This document shows, piece after piece, positions 34,999 through 46,198 of a DNA stretch of 64,000 nucleotides. Origin of the DNA: Halobaculum magnesiiphilum (lineage in GTDB: Archaea; Halobacteriota; Halobacteria; Halobacteriales; Haloferacaceae); NCBI RefSeq assembly GCF_019823105.1, contig NZ_CP081958.1, forward strand, positions 2,852,001 to 2,916,000, in the 5' to 3' direction. The notes under the pieces were generated by a model. The model did not search any database. It was not told where the DNA came from and saw nothing but the letters and a program-made list of their open reading frames with translations. The number at the start of each line of letters is the position of its first letter. Position 1 is the first letter of the stretch. Both the position numbers and the translations under genes were made by a program.

Positions 34999-35679
34999 TC
35001 ACCCGAGGAACTCCCGGAGCGTCTTCGCGTACAGTCCCGGCGCGTTCCCGCGGGAGCCGTCGAGTGCGGCCGCGAGCGCCCGCCCGCCGTCCTCCATGAC
35101 GCCGGCGCCGTGGCCGCACAGCACTCGCTCCGGATCGATCCCTCCGAGCGCGCGTCGCGGTGGGAACAGTCGGAGCATCGGGTGGACGCCGAGCGTCTCC
35201 CCGCCCGTGCGCATGTACGAGGAGGTCCCGACCGCTTCCGGGACGTACAGCGTCCCGCCGTCCTCGTCGTACAGCCCGACCTCCTGCCACGGCGGGATCG
35301 ACGAGTCGCGGACCGTGATCGCCCGGAGCCCGCCCACCTCGCGCGCGAACCGCTCGACGGGCGCGTCGAGTTCCGTTGCGACGCCGGTCATCCAGTCGGG
35401 TACGTACACGGGGACGTCGTGGCGGGTCGCTATCGCCGCCGCGTCGCGCTTGTGGCGGTCGAGACAGACGACCGTCCCCGCGACCTCGCCGTCGAGATCC
35501 GCGAGGAGGTCGTCGACGCCGTCGGCGTCCACGGGGTCGAGCACCCACACGTCGCCGTCGACCGACAGCGCGTGGCTCGCGCGCTCCATCGTCTCCTCGG
35601 GATAGGCGATCCACCCAACGCCGCCGTCGAACTCGTCGATCACGGCGAGGTCGGCGTCGCCGGACCCTTTCATCGCCAT
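34999..35679 (-). CDS. Metallo-beta-lactamase-fold-like protein with degenerate active site
   Basis: A 226-residue protein. The order of segments resembles the MBL fold: DVWVLDPVDADGVDDLLADL, VVCLDRHKRDAAAIATRHDV (in the place of HxHxDH, with only one His and one Asp kept), PVYVPDWM, and VLCGHGAGVMEDGGRALAAAL, like the GHG region that holds another metal ligand. Hydrolase activity is doubtful because ligands are missing. The start is the ATG at 35679 or the in-frame ATG at 35673. Assignment rests on pattern only. Confidence 0.6.
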   Translation of the reverse strand: MAMKGSGDADLAVIDEFDGGVGWIAYPEETMERASHALSVDGDVWVLDPVDADGVDDLLADLDGEVAGTVVCLDRHKRDAAAIATRHDVPVYVPDWMTGVATELDAPVERFAREVGGLRAITVRDSSIPPWQEVGLYDEDGGTLYVPEAVGTSSYMRTGGETLGVHPMLRLFPPRRALGGIDPERVLCGHGAGVMEDGGRALAAALDGSRGNAPGLYAKTLREFLG

Positions 35680-35737
35680 CGGGAACGGAAACGGGCGCCG
35701 CGGGCTTAAGTGGGGTGCCGCCGGAAGGGCGGACGAG

Positions 35738-36502
35738 ATGACGACGCGACCCGCGACGACGCAGCCGCGCCCGGCGCTGGCGTCGCTGGCGCTGGAGGTG
35801 ACCGACCTCGGGCGCGCGGCGGCGTGGTACGCCGACACGTTCGGCCTCGTCCCGACCCGGCGGACCGACACGGAGTGCGCCTTCGACGTGGGCGGCACCG
35901 AGTTCGTGCTCAGGCGCCCCGACTCGGTCCCGCGCGGCGGCCTCCACACCCACTTCGCCTTCGAAACGCCCGGGCGCGAGTACCCCGCGTGGCGCGCGCG
36001 ATTCCCGGAGGCCCCCGAGATCGACTTCGGTTCCTTTCGCTCGCTGTATCTGGAGGACGCCGACGGCCACGCGCCCGAGATCGGCGGCACCGCCCCGGAC
36101 GGAACCGGCGCGGGATTGGTCGGGATCTTCGAGGTGGTGCTGGAGGTGGCGAACGTCGACCTCGCGAGCGACTGCTGGTCGGCGCTGGGGTTCTCTGCGG
36201 TCGACCGCGGCGACGAACGCCGACGGGTCCGGATGCGCGGGCCCGCGGGCGCCGAGCGACAGTTCGACGTGGAGCTGTGGGAGCCCCAACTCGGCCTTGC
36301 CGGCGCCCGCGGCGGCGTCCACGTCGACCTCACCGTCCGGGTGCGCGAGCCCGCCGCGGTCGCGGACCACGCCTACGGCGACCTCCCCTCGGTGACGGTC
36401 CGTGAGTCGTCCGACGGCTCGGTCGAGCTGTACGACCCCGACGGCCATCACCTCGTGTTGCTGCCGGCCGACAGGGCTGCGGCTGAGGAGTGTGAGTCGT
36501 GA
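35738..36502 (+). CDS. VOC-family (glyoxalase/dioxygenase-fold) protein
   Basis: A 254-residue protein with two VOC modules: module 1 begins LASLALEVTDLGRAAAWYAD and includes TECAFDVGGTEFVLRRP and GGLHTHFAFETPG; module 2 begins GIFEVVLEVANVDLASDCWS and ends VELYDPDGHHLVLLP. His and Glu residues in the usual metal positions are present (LHTHF; VELYDPDGHH), so it may be a metalloenzyme. Its substrate is unknown. The stop overlaps the GTG start of the cupin gene. Confidence 0.82.
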   Translation: MTTRPATTQPRPALASLALEVTDLGRAAAWYADTFGLVPTRRTDTECAFDVGGTEFVLRRPDSVPRGGLHTHFAFETPGREYPAWRARFPEAPEIDFGSFRSLYLEDADGHAPEIGGTAPDGTGAGLVGIFEVVLEVANVDLASDCWSALGFSAVDRGDERRRVRMRGPAGAERQFDVELWEPQLGLAGARGGVHVDLTVRVREPAAVADHAYGDLPSVTVRESSDGSVELYDPDGHHLVLLPADRAAAEECES

Positions 36503-37056
36503 CCGAGGAACGCCCCGGCGACGCTGGCGGCGACGGTGGAGAACCCGAATCCGACGACCACGGCTACCGCCACGTCGCCGTCGACGACGTGCCGAACACG
36601 CCGAACCCGACGCGCGCGAAACGCGAGCTGGACGAGGCGGTCGGCGCGTCGCTGTTCGGCTGCAACTACTACGAGGCGGATCCGGGCGAGCGCGTGCCGT
36701 GGGGGTACCACCGTCACCCCGATCACGAGGAACTGTTCTACGTGATCGCGGGGGAGCTGGAGGTCGAGACGCCCGCCCGCACGTACCGCGTCGGCGCCGA
36801 CGAGGCGTTCTTCGTCCCCGCGGACGCGCCCAACCGGGCGGTCGCCGCCGGCGACGAGCCGTGTCGGTTCCTCGCGGTCGGCGCGCCCAAGGACGCCGAC
36901 GGCGCGGTGATCTGCGAGGAGTGTCCTGCCTGCGGCGCCGCGACCGACCGCGAGTACGAAGTCGAGGCCACGGGCGAGGGGGCCGACCCGGATGCCGAGG
37001 TGTACGTCCTCCGGTGTGCGGCGTGCGGTGCGGAGACCGACCGCTTCTCGGGGTAG
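36499..37056 (+). CDS. Cupin-domain protein with C-terminal zinc-ribbon-like cysteines
   Basis: A 185-residue protein starting at a GTG that overlaps the VOC gene stop (GTGA). The cupin barrel has WGYHRHPDHEELFYVIAGELEV (motif 1 with three His and a Glu, in part) and FFVPADAPNRAV (motif 2 lacks the usual His). Near the C-terminus CEECPACG and LRCAACG form a likely treble of Cys pairs that could hold zinc. The N-terminal 30 residues are disordered. Function unknown; coupling suggests it works with the VOC protein. Confidence 0.8.
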   Translation: MTEERPGDAGGDGGEPESDDHGYRHVAVDDVPNTPNPTRAKRELDEAVGASLFGCNYYEADPGERVPWGYHRHPDHEELFYVIAGELEVETPARTYRVGADEAFFVPADAPNRAVAAGDEPCRFLAVGAPKDADGAVICEECPACGAATDREYEVEATGEGADPDAEVYVLRCAACGAETDRFSG

Positions 37057-37114
37057 CGTCGGTGTTCGGGAGCCCGTCCACACGGGGACCTGTAGCGGCC
37101 GCACCGCGCCCGCG

Positions 37115-37405
37115 TCAGTTCAGTCGGTCGGTGTCGATGCCCACGTCCGGCGGCGACACGATGAGAAACCCGCGGAAGTGCGTGAGTTCGCCGCCCATCT
37201 CGTTGATCTGGCGCGCGAACCCGCTGGCGAGCTCGTTCAGGTCCCCCTCGACTGCGAGCACGAGTACGTTGCCGTATTCGACGTTGCGCACCCACTGCTC
37301 GGGCTCGGTCTCCCCGTCGAGCACCCCCAGGACCACGTCCCCCACCGTCCCCTCCGACTCGATCATCTCCTCGGCGTCGCGGAGGTCGAGCCCGAAATCG
37401 CTCAT
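37115..37405 (-). CDS. Small conserved haloarchaeal protein
   Basis: A 96-residue acidic protein: MSDFGLDLRDAEEMIESEG, then VRNVEYGNVLVLAVEGDLNE and FARQINEMGGELTHFRGFLI. It is short, with a mixed alpha/beta pattern and no known catalytic motif. The ATG at 37405 is chosen over a longer reading because a TATA-like sequence (CTTTTGAAAG region, minus strand) lies about 27 nt upstream and the extra N-terminal residues are basic and non-typical. Confidence 0.68.
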   Translation of the reverse strand: MSDFGLDLRDAEEMIESEGTVGDVVLGVLDGETEPEQWVRNVEYGNVLVLAVEGDLNELASGFARQINEMGGELTHFRGFLIVSPPDVGIDTDRLN

Positions 37406-37633
37406 ATCGCCGCTCACGGCGTGTGCTTTCAAAAGGGTTCGGTCCGCGGTCGGACGCCCGTCTGACCCCGAGGGTTCCGGCGAGGACCCCGAACCCGTAA
37501 TCGACCGGGGCGCCGAATCCCTGTTCGCCAGTCGACGCCGATCACGCATCCGTCAATACCATGCATATAAGGATATACTAAGAGTCGGGTTCGAATGATA
37601 GTCGACGCCCTCCTGCGATTCTTCCATCGATCG

Positions 37634-37649
37634 AACGTTCGTGAACGTT
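37634..37649. promoter_or_regulatory. Candidate operator upstream of leuA
   Basis: AACGTTC-GT-GAACGTT, 7-bp perfect inverted repeat with a 2-nt spacer, about 36 bp upstream of the leuA TATA box. A dimeric activator or repressor could bind here; which one is unknown. Confidence 0.45.
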
Positions 37650-37684
37650 TCTCGACGGCGACGCGACCTGTCCGACCACAACGC

Positions 37685-37690
37685 TTTACA
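37685..37690 (+). promoter_or_regulatory. TATA-like box of leuA
   Basis: TTTACA centred about 25 nt upstream of the ATG at 37713, the start of the apparent N-terminal reading of leuA. Confidence 0.45.
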
Positions 37691-37712
37691 ATCAGTTCTG
37701 CTCTCCCATGCG

Positions 37713-38958
<1,246 letters not shown>

Positions 38959-39026
38959 CCGGCGGGGGTGCAATCGTTGCCACCCGCGTCACGGTTATGA
39001 GGCACGCGCCGAAAGCCGGAGGCGAG

Positions 39027-39122
39027 ATGACGACGAGATCCGCGCCGACCGCCGTTCGCCCGGCGCCCGCGGAGCGCGTCGTCGCCCTTCTCGCCGGGGT
39101 CGCGGGTATCGTAGGGGCGTGA
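39027..39122 (+). CDS. Possible 31-residue leader peptide before ilvB
   Basis: Starts MTTRSAPTAVRPAPAE and continues with a Val/Ala/Leu/Ile-rich end (RVVALLAGVAGIVGA). The ATG is about 30 nt after a TATA-like TTATGA. It uses several codons that are rare in this region (aga, gtt, ctt, gta). Its stop codon lies in the loop of a GC hairpin. This layout resembles bacterial ivbL-type attenuator peptides, but attenuation by leader peptides is not established in archaea, and the ORF could be chance. The frame could also start at the ATG at 38997. Confidence 0.25.
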   Translation: MTTRSAPTAVRPAPAERVVALLAGVAGIVGA

Positions 39123-39129
39123 CCGCCCC
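39114..39129 (+). terminator. GC hairpin between leuA and ilvB
   Basis: GGGGCG-TGAC-CGCCCC: a perfect 6-bp stem with a 4-nt loop that contains the stop codon of the small ORF. No T-run follows, so termination activity is speculative. Confidence 0.35.
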
Positions 39130-39228
39130 CACAACACCCACCCCGACGCACGTACCGACCGAACCCGACCAGCGACCAGCGATCACCGACCGCGAACGAA
39201 TGACACACACGGACGGAGGACCACGACG

Positions 39229-41055
39229 ATGAGCGAGCCAGCGACCCCCGACGCCGCGTCGCCCGAGGAGGGCGACGACGAGGGGCGAACCGACCGAGCG
39301 GAACAGCCGGAACAGACGGACGAGGAGGCCGCAGCAGCACGCGAGGACGCGGCGACGCGCGCGCCGGGCAGCGGCGCGAACGCGGTCGTCGCCGCGCTCG
39401 AGGCCGCGGGCGTCGAGACCGCCTTCGGCGTGCAGGGCGGGGCGATCATGCCCGTCTACGACGCGCTCTCGGAGTCGTCCGTCCACCACATCACCATGGC
39501 CCACGAGCAGGGGGCCGTCCACGCGGCCGACGCCTACGGCATCGTCCGCGGCGACCCGGGCGTCTGTATGGCGACCTCGGGCCCCGGCGCGACCAACCTC
39601 GTCACGGGCATCGCCGACGCGTCGATGGACTCGGACGCGATGCTCGCGCTGACGGGGCAGGTGCCCTCGGACATGGTCGGATCGGACGCGTTCCAGGAGA
39701 CCGACACCGTCGGCGTCACCGCGCCCATCACGAAACACAACTACTTCGCCAGCGACTCCGACGAGGTCGGTCGAACCGTCGGCGAGGCGTTCGCGCTCGC
39801 GAACACCGGCCGCCCGGGACCGACCTTAGTCGACCTCCCGAAGGACGTGAGCTTCGGGGAGACCGACCGCCCGGTCGGCGAGCCGACGGCGCCCGAGCGC
39901 GCGGTGCCCGACGAGGAGGCCGACGAGGCGCAGGTCGAGGCGGCCGCCCGCGCCATCGAGACGGCCGAGCGTCCCCTCTGCCTGTTCGGCGGCGGCGTGA
40001 TCAAGGGCGACGCGACCGAACAGGTGCGGGCGTTCGCCCGCGAGTTCGGGATCCCGGTCGTGACGACGATGCCCGGCATCGGGAGCTTCCCGGAAGACGA
40101 CGACCTCTGTCTCTCGTGGGCCGGCATGCACGGCACCGGCTACGCCAACATGGCGATCACCCACACCGACTGCCTGATCGCGGTGGGCACGCGCTTCGAC
40201 GACCGTCTCACCGGCGGCGTCGACACCTTCGCCCCGGAGGCGGAGGTCGTCCACGTCGACATCGACCCCGCCGAGATCTCGAAGAACGTCCACGCCGACT
40301 ACCCGGTCGTCGGCGACGCGGCGACGGTGCTCGACCAGCTCGACGCCGCCATCGGCTACGGCGACGCCCCCGACACCGAGGCGTGGCGCGAGCAGTGCGC
40401 CGAGTGGCGCGAGGAGTACCCGATGGACTACGCCATCGACCCCGACGAGCCGGTGAAGCCGCAGTTCGTCGTCGAGGCGTTCGACGCCGCGACCGACGAC
40501 GACGCGTACGTCACCACCGGCGTCGGCCAACACCAGATGTGGGCCGCCCAGTACTGGACGTACCGCGAGCCGCGCACGTTCGTCTCCAGCCACGGGCTCG
40601 GAACGATGGGCTACGGCCTGCCCGCCGCAGTCGGCGCGCGCGTCGCGGCCGACGACGACCGCGAGGTGATCTGCTTCGAGGGTGACGGCTCGTTCCTGAT
40701 GACGATCCAGGAGCTCTCCGTGGCCGTCCGCGAGAACCTCGACATCACGGTCGTCGTGCTCAACAACGAGTACATCGGGATGGTCCGCCAGTGGCAGGAC
40801 GCCTTCTTCGAGGGCAACCACATGGCCTCCGAGTACGACTGGATGCCGGAGTTCGACACGCTCGCGGAGGCGTTCGGCGCGAAGGGCTTCCGCATCGACG
40901 AGTACGACGACGTGGAGGCGGTCGTCGAGGAGGCGCTCGCCTACGACGGCCCCTCGGTCGTCGACGCCCACATCGACCCTGAGGAGAACGTCTACCCGAT
41001 GGTCGCCAGCGGCGCGGCGAACGGCCAGTTCGCGCTGGCGGAGGACCAGCTATGA
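39229..41055 (+). CDS. ilvB: Acetolactate synthase large subunit
   Basis: ThDP enzyme that makes acetolactate or acetohydroxybutyrate for valine, leucine and isoleucine. The 608-residue protein has an acidic N-terminal extension of about 45 residues, then [20 protein letters not shown], the catalytic Glu in [28 protein letters not shown], the FAD-domain [14 protein letters not shown] and the ThDP motif [19 protein letters not shown] ending in VVLNN. Its stop overlaps the ilvN start (ATGA), so large and small subunits are made together. Confidence 0.95.
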   Translation: MSEPATPDAASPEEGDDEGRTDRAEQPEQTDEEAAAAREDAATRAPGSGANAVVAALEAAGVETAFGVQGGAIMPVYDALSESSVHHITMAHEQGAVHAADAYGIVRGDPGVCMATSGPGATNLVTGIADASMDSDAMLALTGQVPSDMVGSDAFQETDTVGVTAPITKHNYFASDSDEVGRTVGEAFALANTGRPGPTLVDLPKDVSFGETDRPVGEPTAPERAVPDEEADEAQVEAAARAIETAERPLCLFGGGVIKGDATEQVRAFAREFGIPVVTTMPGIGSFPEDDDLCLSWAGMHGTGYANMAITHTDCLIAVGTRFDDRLTGGVDTFAPEAEVVHVDIDPAEISKNVHADYPVVGDAATVLDQLDAAIGYGDAPDTEAWREQCAEWREEYPMDYAIDPDEPVKPQFVVEAFDAATDDDAYVTTGVGQHQMWAAQYWTYREPRTFVSSHGLGTMGYGLPAAVGARVAADDDREVICFEGDGSFLMTIQELSVAVRENLDITVVVLNNEYIGMVRQWQDAFFEGNHMASEYDWMPEFDTLAEAFGAKGFRIDEYDDVEAVVEEALAYDGPSVVDAHIDPEENVYPMVASGAANGQFALAEDQL

Positions 41056-41813
41056 GCGGCGAGGACGACGACGCCACGAACGCTGCCGCCGACGGCGGCA
41101 CCGACCACCCGGCGGACTCCCCGATCGCGGAACACGCCCGCCCCGCCGGCGGCGACGCGCCCGAGACGGGGCTGGCGGGACCGACGCCCGAGGAGCGCCC
41201 GCACCCGTCGGGTCGCCGCGACGAACACGGCGTCCGCAAGGAGCCGGACGACGGCGGCGAGGCGACGCGTCGCGCGACCGTCTCGGCGCTCGTCGAGGAC
41301 GAGCCCGGCGTGCTCGCGCGCGCCGCGGGCTTGTTCCGCCGGCGCCAGTTCAACATCGAGAGCCTCACCGTCGGCCCGACCACCGTCGAGGGACACTCGC
41401 GGATCACCCTCGTCGTGGAGGAGACCGAGGCCGGCATCGACCAGGCGAAAAAACAGCTCGCGAAGCTCACGCCCGTCATCGCGGTGGGCGAGCTCAGCGA
41501 CGACGCCGTCGCCGCCGAGTTGGTCCTGCTCAAGGTTCGCGGACACGAACCCGACAAGGTCCACGCGATCACCTCGATGTACGACGGCGAGACGCTCGAC
41601 GCCGGCCCGCGAACCATCACGGTGCAGATCACCGGCGACGAGAACCTCATCGACGACGCGATCGACGCGTTCGACCAGTTCGGCATCATCGAGATCGCCC
41701 GAACGGGCCAGACCGCGCTGGAGCGGGGCGACTCCCCGACGACGCCCGGCGAGGAGCCCGGCCACTCCGCGGGCTCGACCGACGACGACGAGTTCACCAA
41801 CTACGACGACTGA
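41052..41813 (+). CDS. ilvN: Acetolactate synthase regulatory (small) subunit
   Basis: Binds valine and tunes the large subunit. The 253-residue protein is longer than most IlvN/IlvH proteins (about 160) because of an acidic N-terminal extension of about 70 residues rich in Asp, Gly and Pro. The ACT domain follows: [35 protein letters not shown]. The C-terminal ALS_ss domain has [16 protein letters not shown] and [17 protein letters not shown] 29-nt gap separates it from ilvC. Confidence 0.94.
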   Translation: MSGEDDDATNAAADGGTDHPADSPIAEHARPAGGDAPETGLAGPTPEERPHPSGRRDEHGVRKEPDDGGEATRRATVSALVEDEPGVLARAAGLFRRRQFNIESLTVGPTTVEGHSRITLVVEETEAGIDQAKKQLAKLTPVIAVGELSDDAVAAELVLLKVRGHEPDKVHAITSMYDGETLDAGPRTITVQITGDENLIDDAIDAFDQFGIIEIARTGQTALERGDSPTTPGEEPGHSAGSTDDDEFTNYDD

Positions 41814-41842
41814 GACCCTTCACACAGACACACACCACAACA

Positions 41843-42910
41843 ATGACAGACTCCGATTCCACCTTCGACACCGAGGTATACTACGACGAGGACGCCGACC
41901 GCTCGCAGATCGACGACAAGACCGTGGCCGTGCTCGGCTACGGCAGCCAGGGCCACGCCCACGCCCAGAACCTGCACGACTCCGGCGTCGACGTGATCGT
42001 CGGGCTGCGCGAGGACTCCTCCTCGCGGGCGGCCGCCGAGAGCGACGGCCTGCGCGTCGAGACGCCCGCCGACGCCGCCGCCGAGGCGGACATCGTCTCC
42101 GTGCTCGTCCCCGACACGGTCCAGCCGGCCGTCTACGAGGAGATCGAGGACGGCATCGAGCCGGGCGACACCCTCCAGTTCGCGCACGGCTTCAACATCC
42201 ACTACAACCAGATCGTCCCCAAGGACGGCGTCGACGTGACCATGGTCGCGCCGAAGTCGCCGGGACACCTCGTGCGGCGCAATTACGAGGCGGGCGAGGG
42301 GACGCCCGGCCTGCTGGCTGTCTATCAGAACGAGACGGGCGAGGCCCGCGAGGAGGGACTCGCGTACGCCCACGCCATCGGCTGCACCCGCGCGGGCGTC
42401 GTCGAGACGACGTTCCGCGAGGAGACCGAGACGGACCTCTTCGGCGAACAGGCGGTGCTGTGCGGCGGCGTCACCTCGCTGGTGAAGCAGGGGTACGAGA
42501 CGCTCGTCGACGCGGGCTACTCACGCGAGATGGCGTACTTCGAGTGCCTGAACGAGCTGAAGCTCATCGTCGACCTGATGTACGAGGGCGGGCTCGGCGA
42601 GATGTGGGACTCCGTCTCCGACACGGCGGAGTACGGCGGACTCGTCAAGGGCGACGAGGTCGTCGACGAGCACGCCCGAGAGAACATGGAGGAGGTGCTG
42701 GAGGCGGTGCAGGACGGCACCTTCGCCCGCGAGTGGATCGCCGAGAACCAGGCCGGACGCCCCTCCTACACGCAACTTCGCGAGGCCGAGAAGAACCACG
42801 ACATCGAGGACGTCGGCGAGGACCTGCGCGCGCTGTTCGCGTGGGACGCCGACGAGGCGAGCGAGGAGGACGAGGAACCCGAACAGGCCGAGGTGCGCGC
42901 CGATGACTGA
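41843..42910 (+). CDS. ilvC: Ketol-acid reductoisomerase, class I
   Basis: Rearranges and reduces acetolactate to 2,3-dihydroxyisovalerate with NADPH. The 355-residue protein has the Rossmann loop [19 protein letters not shown], then the knotted domain with [20 protein letters not shown] and [20 protein letters not shown], which bear Mg ligands. An acidic tail ([17 protein letters not shown]) follows the class I end. The stop overlaps the small ORF that precedes leuC. Confidence 0.96.
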   Translation: MTDSDSTFDTEVYYDEDADRSQIDDKTVAVLGYGSQGHAHAQNLHDSGVDVIVGLREDSSSRAAAESDGLRVETPADAAAEADIVSVLVPDTVQPAVYEEIEDGIEPGDTLQFAHGFNIHYNQIVPKDGVDVTMVAPKSPGHLVRRNYEAGEGTPGLLAVYQNETGEAREEGLAYAHAIGCTRAGVVETTFREETETDLFGEQAVLCGGVTSLVKQGYETLVDAGYSREMAYFECLNELKLIVDLMYEGGLGEMWDSVSDTAEYGGLVKGDEVVDEHARENMEEVLEAVQDGTFAREWIAENQAGRPSYTQLREAEKNHDIEDVGEDLRALFAWDADEASEEDEEPEQAEVRADD

Positions 42911-43091
42911 GGAGCGCGACCGAGTCGCCGCAACCGACGGTGATCGCGCAGGCGACGGCCGCGCCGGCGCCGGTCGCTCCAGCGACACCATCGCCGACGT
43001 GGACCACACCGCGCCCTACCCCGAACCGAACGACGTGTGGTCGCGCGGCTTCGCGCGCGCCAGCGACGACCCGAGGGACGTACGCCGATGA
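42903..43091 (+). CDS. Small ORF (62 aa) between ilvC and leuC
   Basis: Starts within the ilvC end (8-nt overlap) and ends on the leuC ATG (ATGA). After a disordered acidic N-terminal half comes [20 protein letters not shown], which looks like a structured or binding motif. No family is recognised. Overlap on both sides and GC-rich third positions argue for a real, coupled gene in the branched-chain operon, perhaps a small accessory protein of isopropylmalate isomerase. Confidence 0.6.
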   Translation: MTEERDRVAATDGDRAGDGRAGAGRSSDTIADVDHTAPYPEPNDVWSRGFARASDDPRDVRR

Positions 43092-44551
43092 GTCGGGGCA
43101 CGCTGTACGACAAGGTCTGGGAGCGCCACAAGGTTGCCGACCTGCCGAACGGGCAGGACCAGCTGTTCATCGGCCTTCACCTCGTCCACGAGGTGACCAG
43201 CCCGCAGGCGTTCGGCATGCTGCGCGAGCGCGATATGGCGGTCGCGTTCCCCGATCGCACCGTCGCCACGACCGACCACATCGTTCCGACGACGAGCGAG
43301 GGGCGGGATCGGCCGCTGGCGGACGAGCGCGCCGAGGAGATGCTCACGCACCTCGAACAGAACACCGAGGAGGCGGGGATCCGGTTCTTCGGCCTCGACG
43401 ACGACCGGCAGGGCATCGCCCACGTCGTCGGCCCGGAGCTGGGCTTCGTCCAGCCGGGCATGACCGTCGTCTGCGGCGACAGCCACACCTCCACCCACGG
43501 CGCCTTCGGCGCCATCGGGATGGGGATCGGCACCAGCCAGATCCGCGACGTGTTCGCCACCGGCTCGATCTCCGCGGACAAGAAGGCCGTCCGCCGTGTC
43601 GAGGTCACCGGCGAACTCGGCGACGGCGTCGGCGCGAAGGACGTCATCCTCCACGTTATCCGTGAACTCGGCGTCGACGGCGGCGTCGGCCACGTGTACG
43701 AGTACGGCGGGGAAGCCATCCGGAGCCTCGACATGGAGGGACGGCTCGCGGTGTGCAACATGTCCATCGAGGGCGGCGCCCGCGCGGGCTACATCAACCC
43801 CGACGAGACCACATACGAGTACCTGAAAGGACGCGAGTTCGCGCCCGAGGGAGAGGAGTTCGAGGAGCGCAAGCAGTACTGGGAGTCCATTCGCTCGGAC
43901 GAGGACGCCCAGTACGACGACTGGGTCGAGGTCGACGCCGACGACCTCGCGCCGCAGGTGTCGTGGGGCACCAACCCCGAGCAGGTCGTCGGCGTCGACG
44001 AGCCGGTCCCGGCCCCCGACGAGACGCGTGATCCCGAGGCCGCCGAATCGGCACAGGATCACACCGAGGTCACGCCGGGAGAGACGATGGAGGGACACGA
44101 GGTCGACGTGGCGTTCCTCGGCACGTGCACGAACGGCCGCGTCGCTGACTTCCGCGAGGCCGCGCGCGTCCTGAAGGGCCGCGAGGTCGCCGACGACGTG
44201 CGCGCGCTCGCGGTTCCCGGTTCCGGCACCGTCAAGCGCAAACTGGAGGCCGAGGGCATCGATCAGGTGTTCAAGGACGCCGGCTTCCAGTGGCGCGAGG
44301 CCGGCTGTTCGATGTGTCTGGCGATGAACGACGACGCGCTGGAGGGCGATGAGGTCTGTGCGTCCTCCTCGAACCGCAACTACGTCGGTCGCCAGGGCAG
44401 CACCGAGGGGCGCACCCACCTGATGTCGCCGGCGATGGTCGCGGCCGCGGCCGTCGAGGGCGCCGTCACCGACGTGCGCGAGTTCGACGTGGCCGAGGAG
44501 GTCGGCGAGCCGGTTGACGACCGTGGCGCCGACGCGGAGGTGAGCGAATGA
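43088..44551 (+). CDS. leuC: 3-isopropylmalate dehydratase large subunit
   Basis: Aconitase-family Fe-S enzyme that isomerises isopropylmalate. The 487-residue protein has GTLYDKVWERHKV, FIGLHLVHEVTSPQAFGML, VVCGDSHTSTHGAFGAIGMG (part of the substrate site), AFLGTCTNGRVADF with one cluster Cys and EAGCSMCLAMNDD with the other two. An acidic insert (about residues 300-335) separates the second and third parts. It overlaps leuD by ATGA. Confidence 0.95.
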   Translation: MSRGTLYDKVWERHKVADLPNGQDQLFIGLHLVHEVTSPQAFGMLRERDMAVAFPDRTVATTDHIVPTTSEGRDRPLADERAEEMLTHLEQNTEEAGIRFFGLDDDRQGIAHVVGPELGFVQPGMTVVCGDSHTSTHGAFGAIGMGIGTSQIRDVFATGSISADKKAVRRVEVTGELGDGVGAKDVILHVIRELGVDGGVGHVYEYGGEAIRSLDMEGRLAVCNMSIEGGARAGYINPDETTYEYLKGREFAPEGEEFEERKQYWESIRSDEDAQYDDWVEVDADDLAPQVSWGTNPEQVVGVDEPVPAPDETRDPEAAESAQDHTEVTPGETMEGHEVDVAFLGTCTNGRVADFREAARVLKGREVADDVRALAVPGSGTVKRKLEAEGIDQVFKDAGFQWREAGCSMCLAMNDDALEGDEVCASSSNRNYVGRQGSTEGRTHLMSPAMVAAAAVEGAVTDVREFDVAEEVGEPVDDRGADAEVSE

Positions 44552-45198
44552 GCGACGACGCGGCCGGACACGCCGGCGACGACGCACCCGAGGACGACGG
44601 CGCCGCCGTCCCCGCGATCCGCCGGGTCGCCGGTACCGGCGTGCCGCTCCGCGGCGACGACATCGACACCGACCAGATCCTCCCCGCGCGGTTCCTGAAG
44701 GCGGTCACCTTCGACGACATGGGCGAGTACGCCTTCTACGACCAGCGCCGCGACGCCGACGGCGAATTGAACGAGCACCCGTTCAACGAGTACCAGGGCG
44801 CGAACGTCCTCGCGGTCAACGACAACTTCGGCTGCGGCTCCTCCCGGGAGCACGCCCCCCAGGGACTGATGCGCTGGGGCGTAGAGGCCATCGTCGGCGA
44901 GTCGTTCGCGGAGATCTTCCAGGACAACTGCAAGTCGCTGGGGATCGCGACGCTCGCCGTCGACCACGGGGACGCCGTCGACCTCCAGGACTTCATCGAG
45001 GCGAACCCCGACGCCGGCATCGAGGTCGACGTGCGCGAGGAGACCGTCCGATACGACGGGAAGACCGTCGAGGGCGACGTGCCCGACGCGATGCGCGAGG
45101 CGCTGCTTGAGGGCATCTGGGACACGACCGCCGTAATGCGGACGAACCTCGACCGCGCGAAGGAGGTCAACGACAGCCTCCCGTACACCGATGACTGA
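44548..45198 (+). CDS. leuD: 3-isopropylmalate dehydratase small subunit
   Basis: Swivelling-domain partner of LeuC. The 216-residue protein has [20 protein letters not shown] near the N-terminus, then [19 protein letters not shown], the core motif of aconitase small domains, followed by [15 protein letters not shown]. The first 25 residues form an acidic extension. It overlaps leuB by 8 nt. Confidence 0.95.
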   Translation: MSDDAAGHAGDDAPEDDGAAVPAIRRVAGTGVPLRGDDIDTDQILPARFLKAVTFDDMGEYAFYDQRRDADGELNEHPFNEYQGANVLAVNDNFGCGSSREHAPQGLMRWGVEAIVGESFAEIFQDNCKSLGIATLAVDHGDAVDLQDFIEANPDAGIEVDVREETVRYDGKTVEGDVPDAMREALLEGIWDTTAVMRTNLDRAKEVNDSLPYTDD

Positions 45199-46198
45199 GG
45201 GATCGAGGGGCGACGCCGACGCACCCCCCGAGATCGCGGTGATCGAGGGCGACGGCATCGGCCGGGAGGTCGTCCCCGCGGCCGTCGAGGTGCTGGACGC
45301 CGTCGGCGAGTACGCGTTCGCCGATGCCGAGGCGGGCGACGCGACGCTCGACGAGACGGGCGAGGCGCTGCCCGCGGAGACGTACGAACTCGCCGCCAGC
45401 GCGGATGCGACGCTGTTCGGCGCCGCCGGCGAGTCCGCCGCGGACGTGATCCTCCCGCTGCGGGAGGCGGTCGGCTCGTTCGTCAACGTCCGGCCTGCGC
45501 GGGCGTACCCCGGCGTCGACGCGCTGCGCCCGGAGACGGATCTCGTCTTCCTCCGTGAGAACACCGAGGGCGTGTACGCCGGCCACGAGGACCGGCTCAC
45601 CGACGAGGTGTCGACGCTGACGCGCGTGGTGACCGAGTCGGCCTCCCGACGGCTCGGGGAGTTCGCCTGCGAGTACGTCGAGGAGCGCGGGAAGGACGGC
45701 TTCACCGTCGCGCACAAGGCGAACGTGATGCGCGAGACCGACGGGCTGTTCCGCGACACGGTGCTCGCTGAGGCGGAGGCCGCGGGCGTCGACGCCGACA
45801 CCGTCCTCATGGACGCGTTCGCGACGCGGGTGTGTCTCGACCCCGAGCAGTTCGACGTGATCGTCTGCCCCAACCTCGCGGGCGACGTGCTCTCGGATCT
45901 CGCGGCCGGTCTCGTTGGTGGACTCGGGCTGCTCCCCTCCGCGAACATCGGCCCGGAGCGCGGGCTGTTCGAGCCGGTCCACGGCACCGCCCCCGACATC
46001 GCGGGCGAGGGCGTCGCGAACCCGTCGGCGACGATCCTCTCGGCGGCGATGCTCGTCGAGTCGCTCGGCGACGACGACGCCGGCGCGCAGATTCGGTCGG
46101 CCGTCGAGGGCGTCCTCTCGGACGGGCCGCGCACGCCCGATCTGGGCGGCGAGGCGACGACGCGCGAAGTGACCGACGCGGTGCTGGCACGGCTCTGA
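45191..46198 (+). CDS. leuB: 3-isopropylmalate dehydrogenase
   Basis: NAD-dependent oxidative decarboxylation of 3-isopropylmalate, the last specific step of leucine synthesis before transamination. The 335-residue protein has [34 protein letters not shown], the catalytic Lys in [34 protein letters not shown] and [15 protein letters not shown]. It ends the branched-chain cluster. Isocitrate dehydrogenase is excluded by the short length and operon context. Confidence 0.94.
   Translation: MTEGSRGDADAPPEIAVIEGDGIGREVVPAAVEVLDAVGEYAFADAEAGDATLDETGEALPAETYELAASADATLFGAAGESAADVILPLREAVGSFVNVRPARAYPGVDALRPETDLVFLRENTEGVYAGHEDRLTDEVSTLTRVVTESASRRLGEFACEYVEERGKDGFTVAHKANVMRETDGLFRDTVLAEAEAAGVDADTVLMDAFATRVCLDPEQFDVIVCPNLAGDVLSDLAAGLVGGLGLLPSANIGPERGLFEPVHGTAPDIAGEGVANPSATILSAAMLVESLGDDDAGAQIRSAVEGVLSDGPRTPDLGGEATTREVTDAVLARL

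Larger units (their letters stand above)
37406..37712. other. Regulatory gap upstream of the branched-chain amino-acid cluster
   Basis: About 300 bp between divergent genes. It contains an AT-rich stretch (CATATAAGGATATAC at about 37564-37578), the 16-bp inverted repeat at 37634-37649 and the leuA TATA box. No ORF or RNA gene is supported. Confidence 0.5.

Noticed and set aside
34985-37081. 698-residue minus-strand ORF
   Set aside because: Arg/Pro/Gly-rich antisense frame running across several well-supported genes on both strands.
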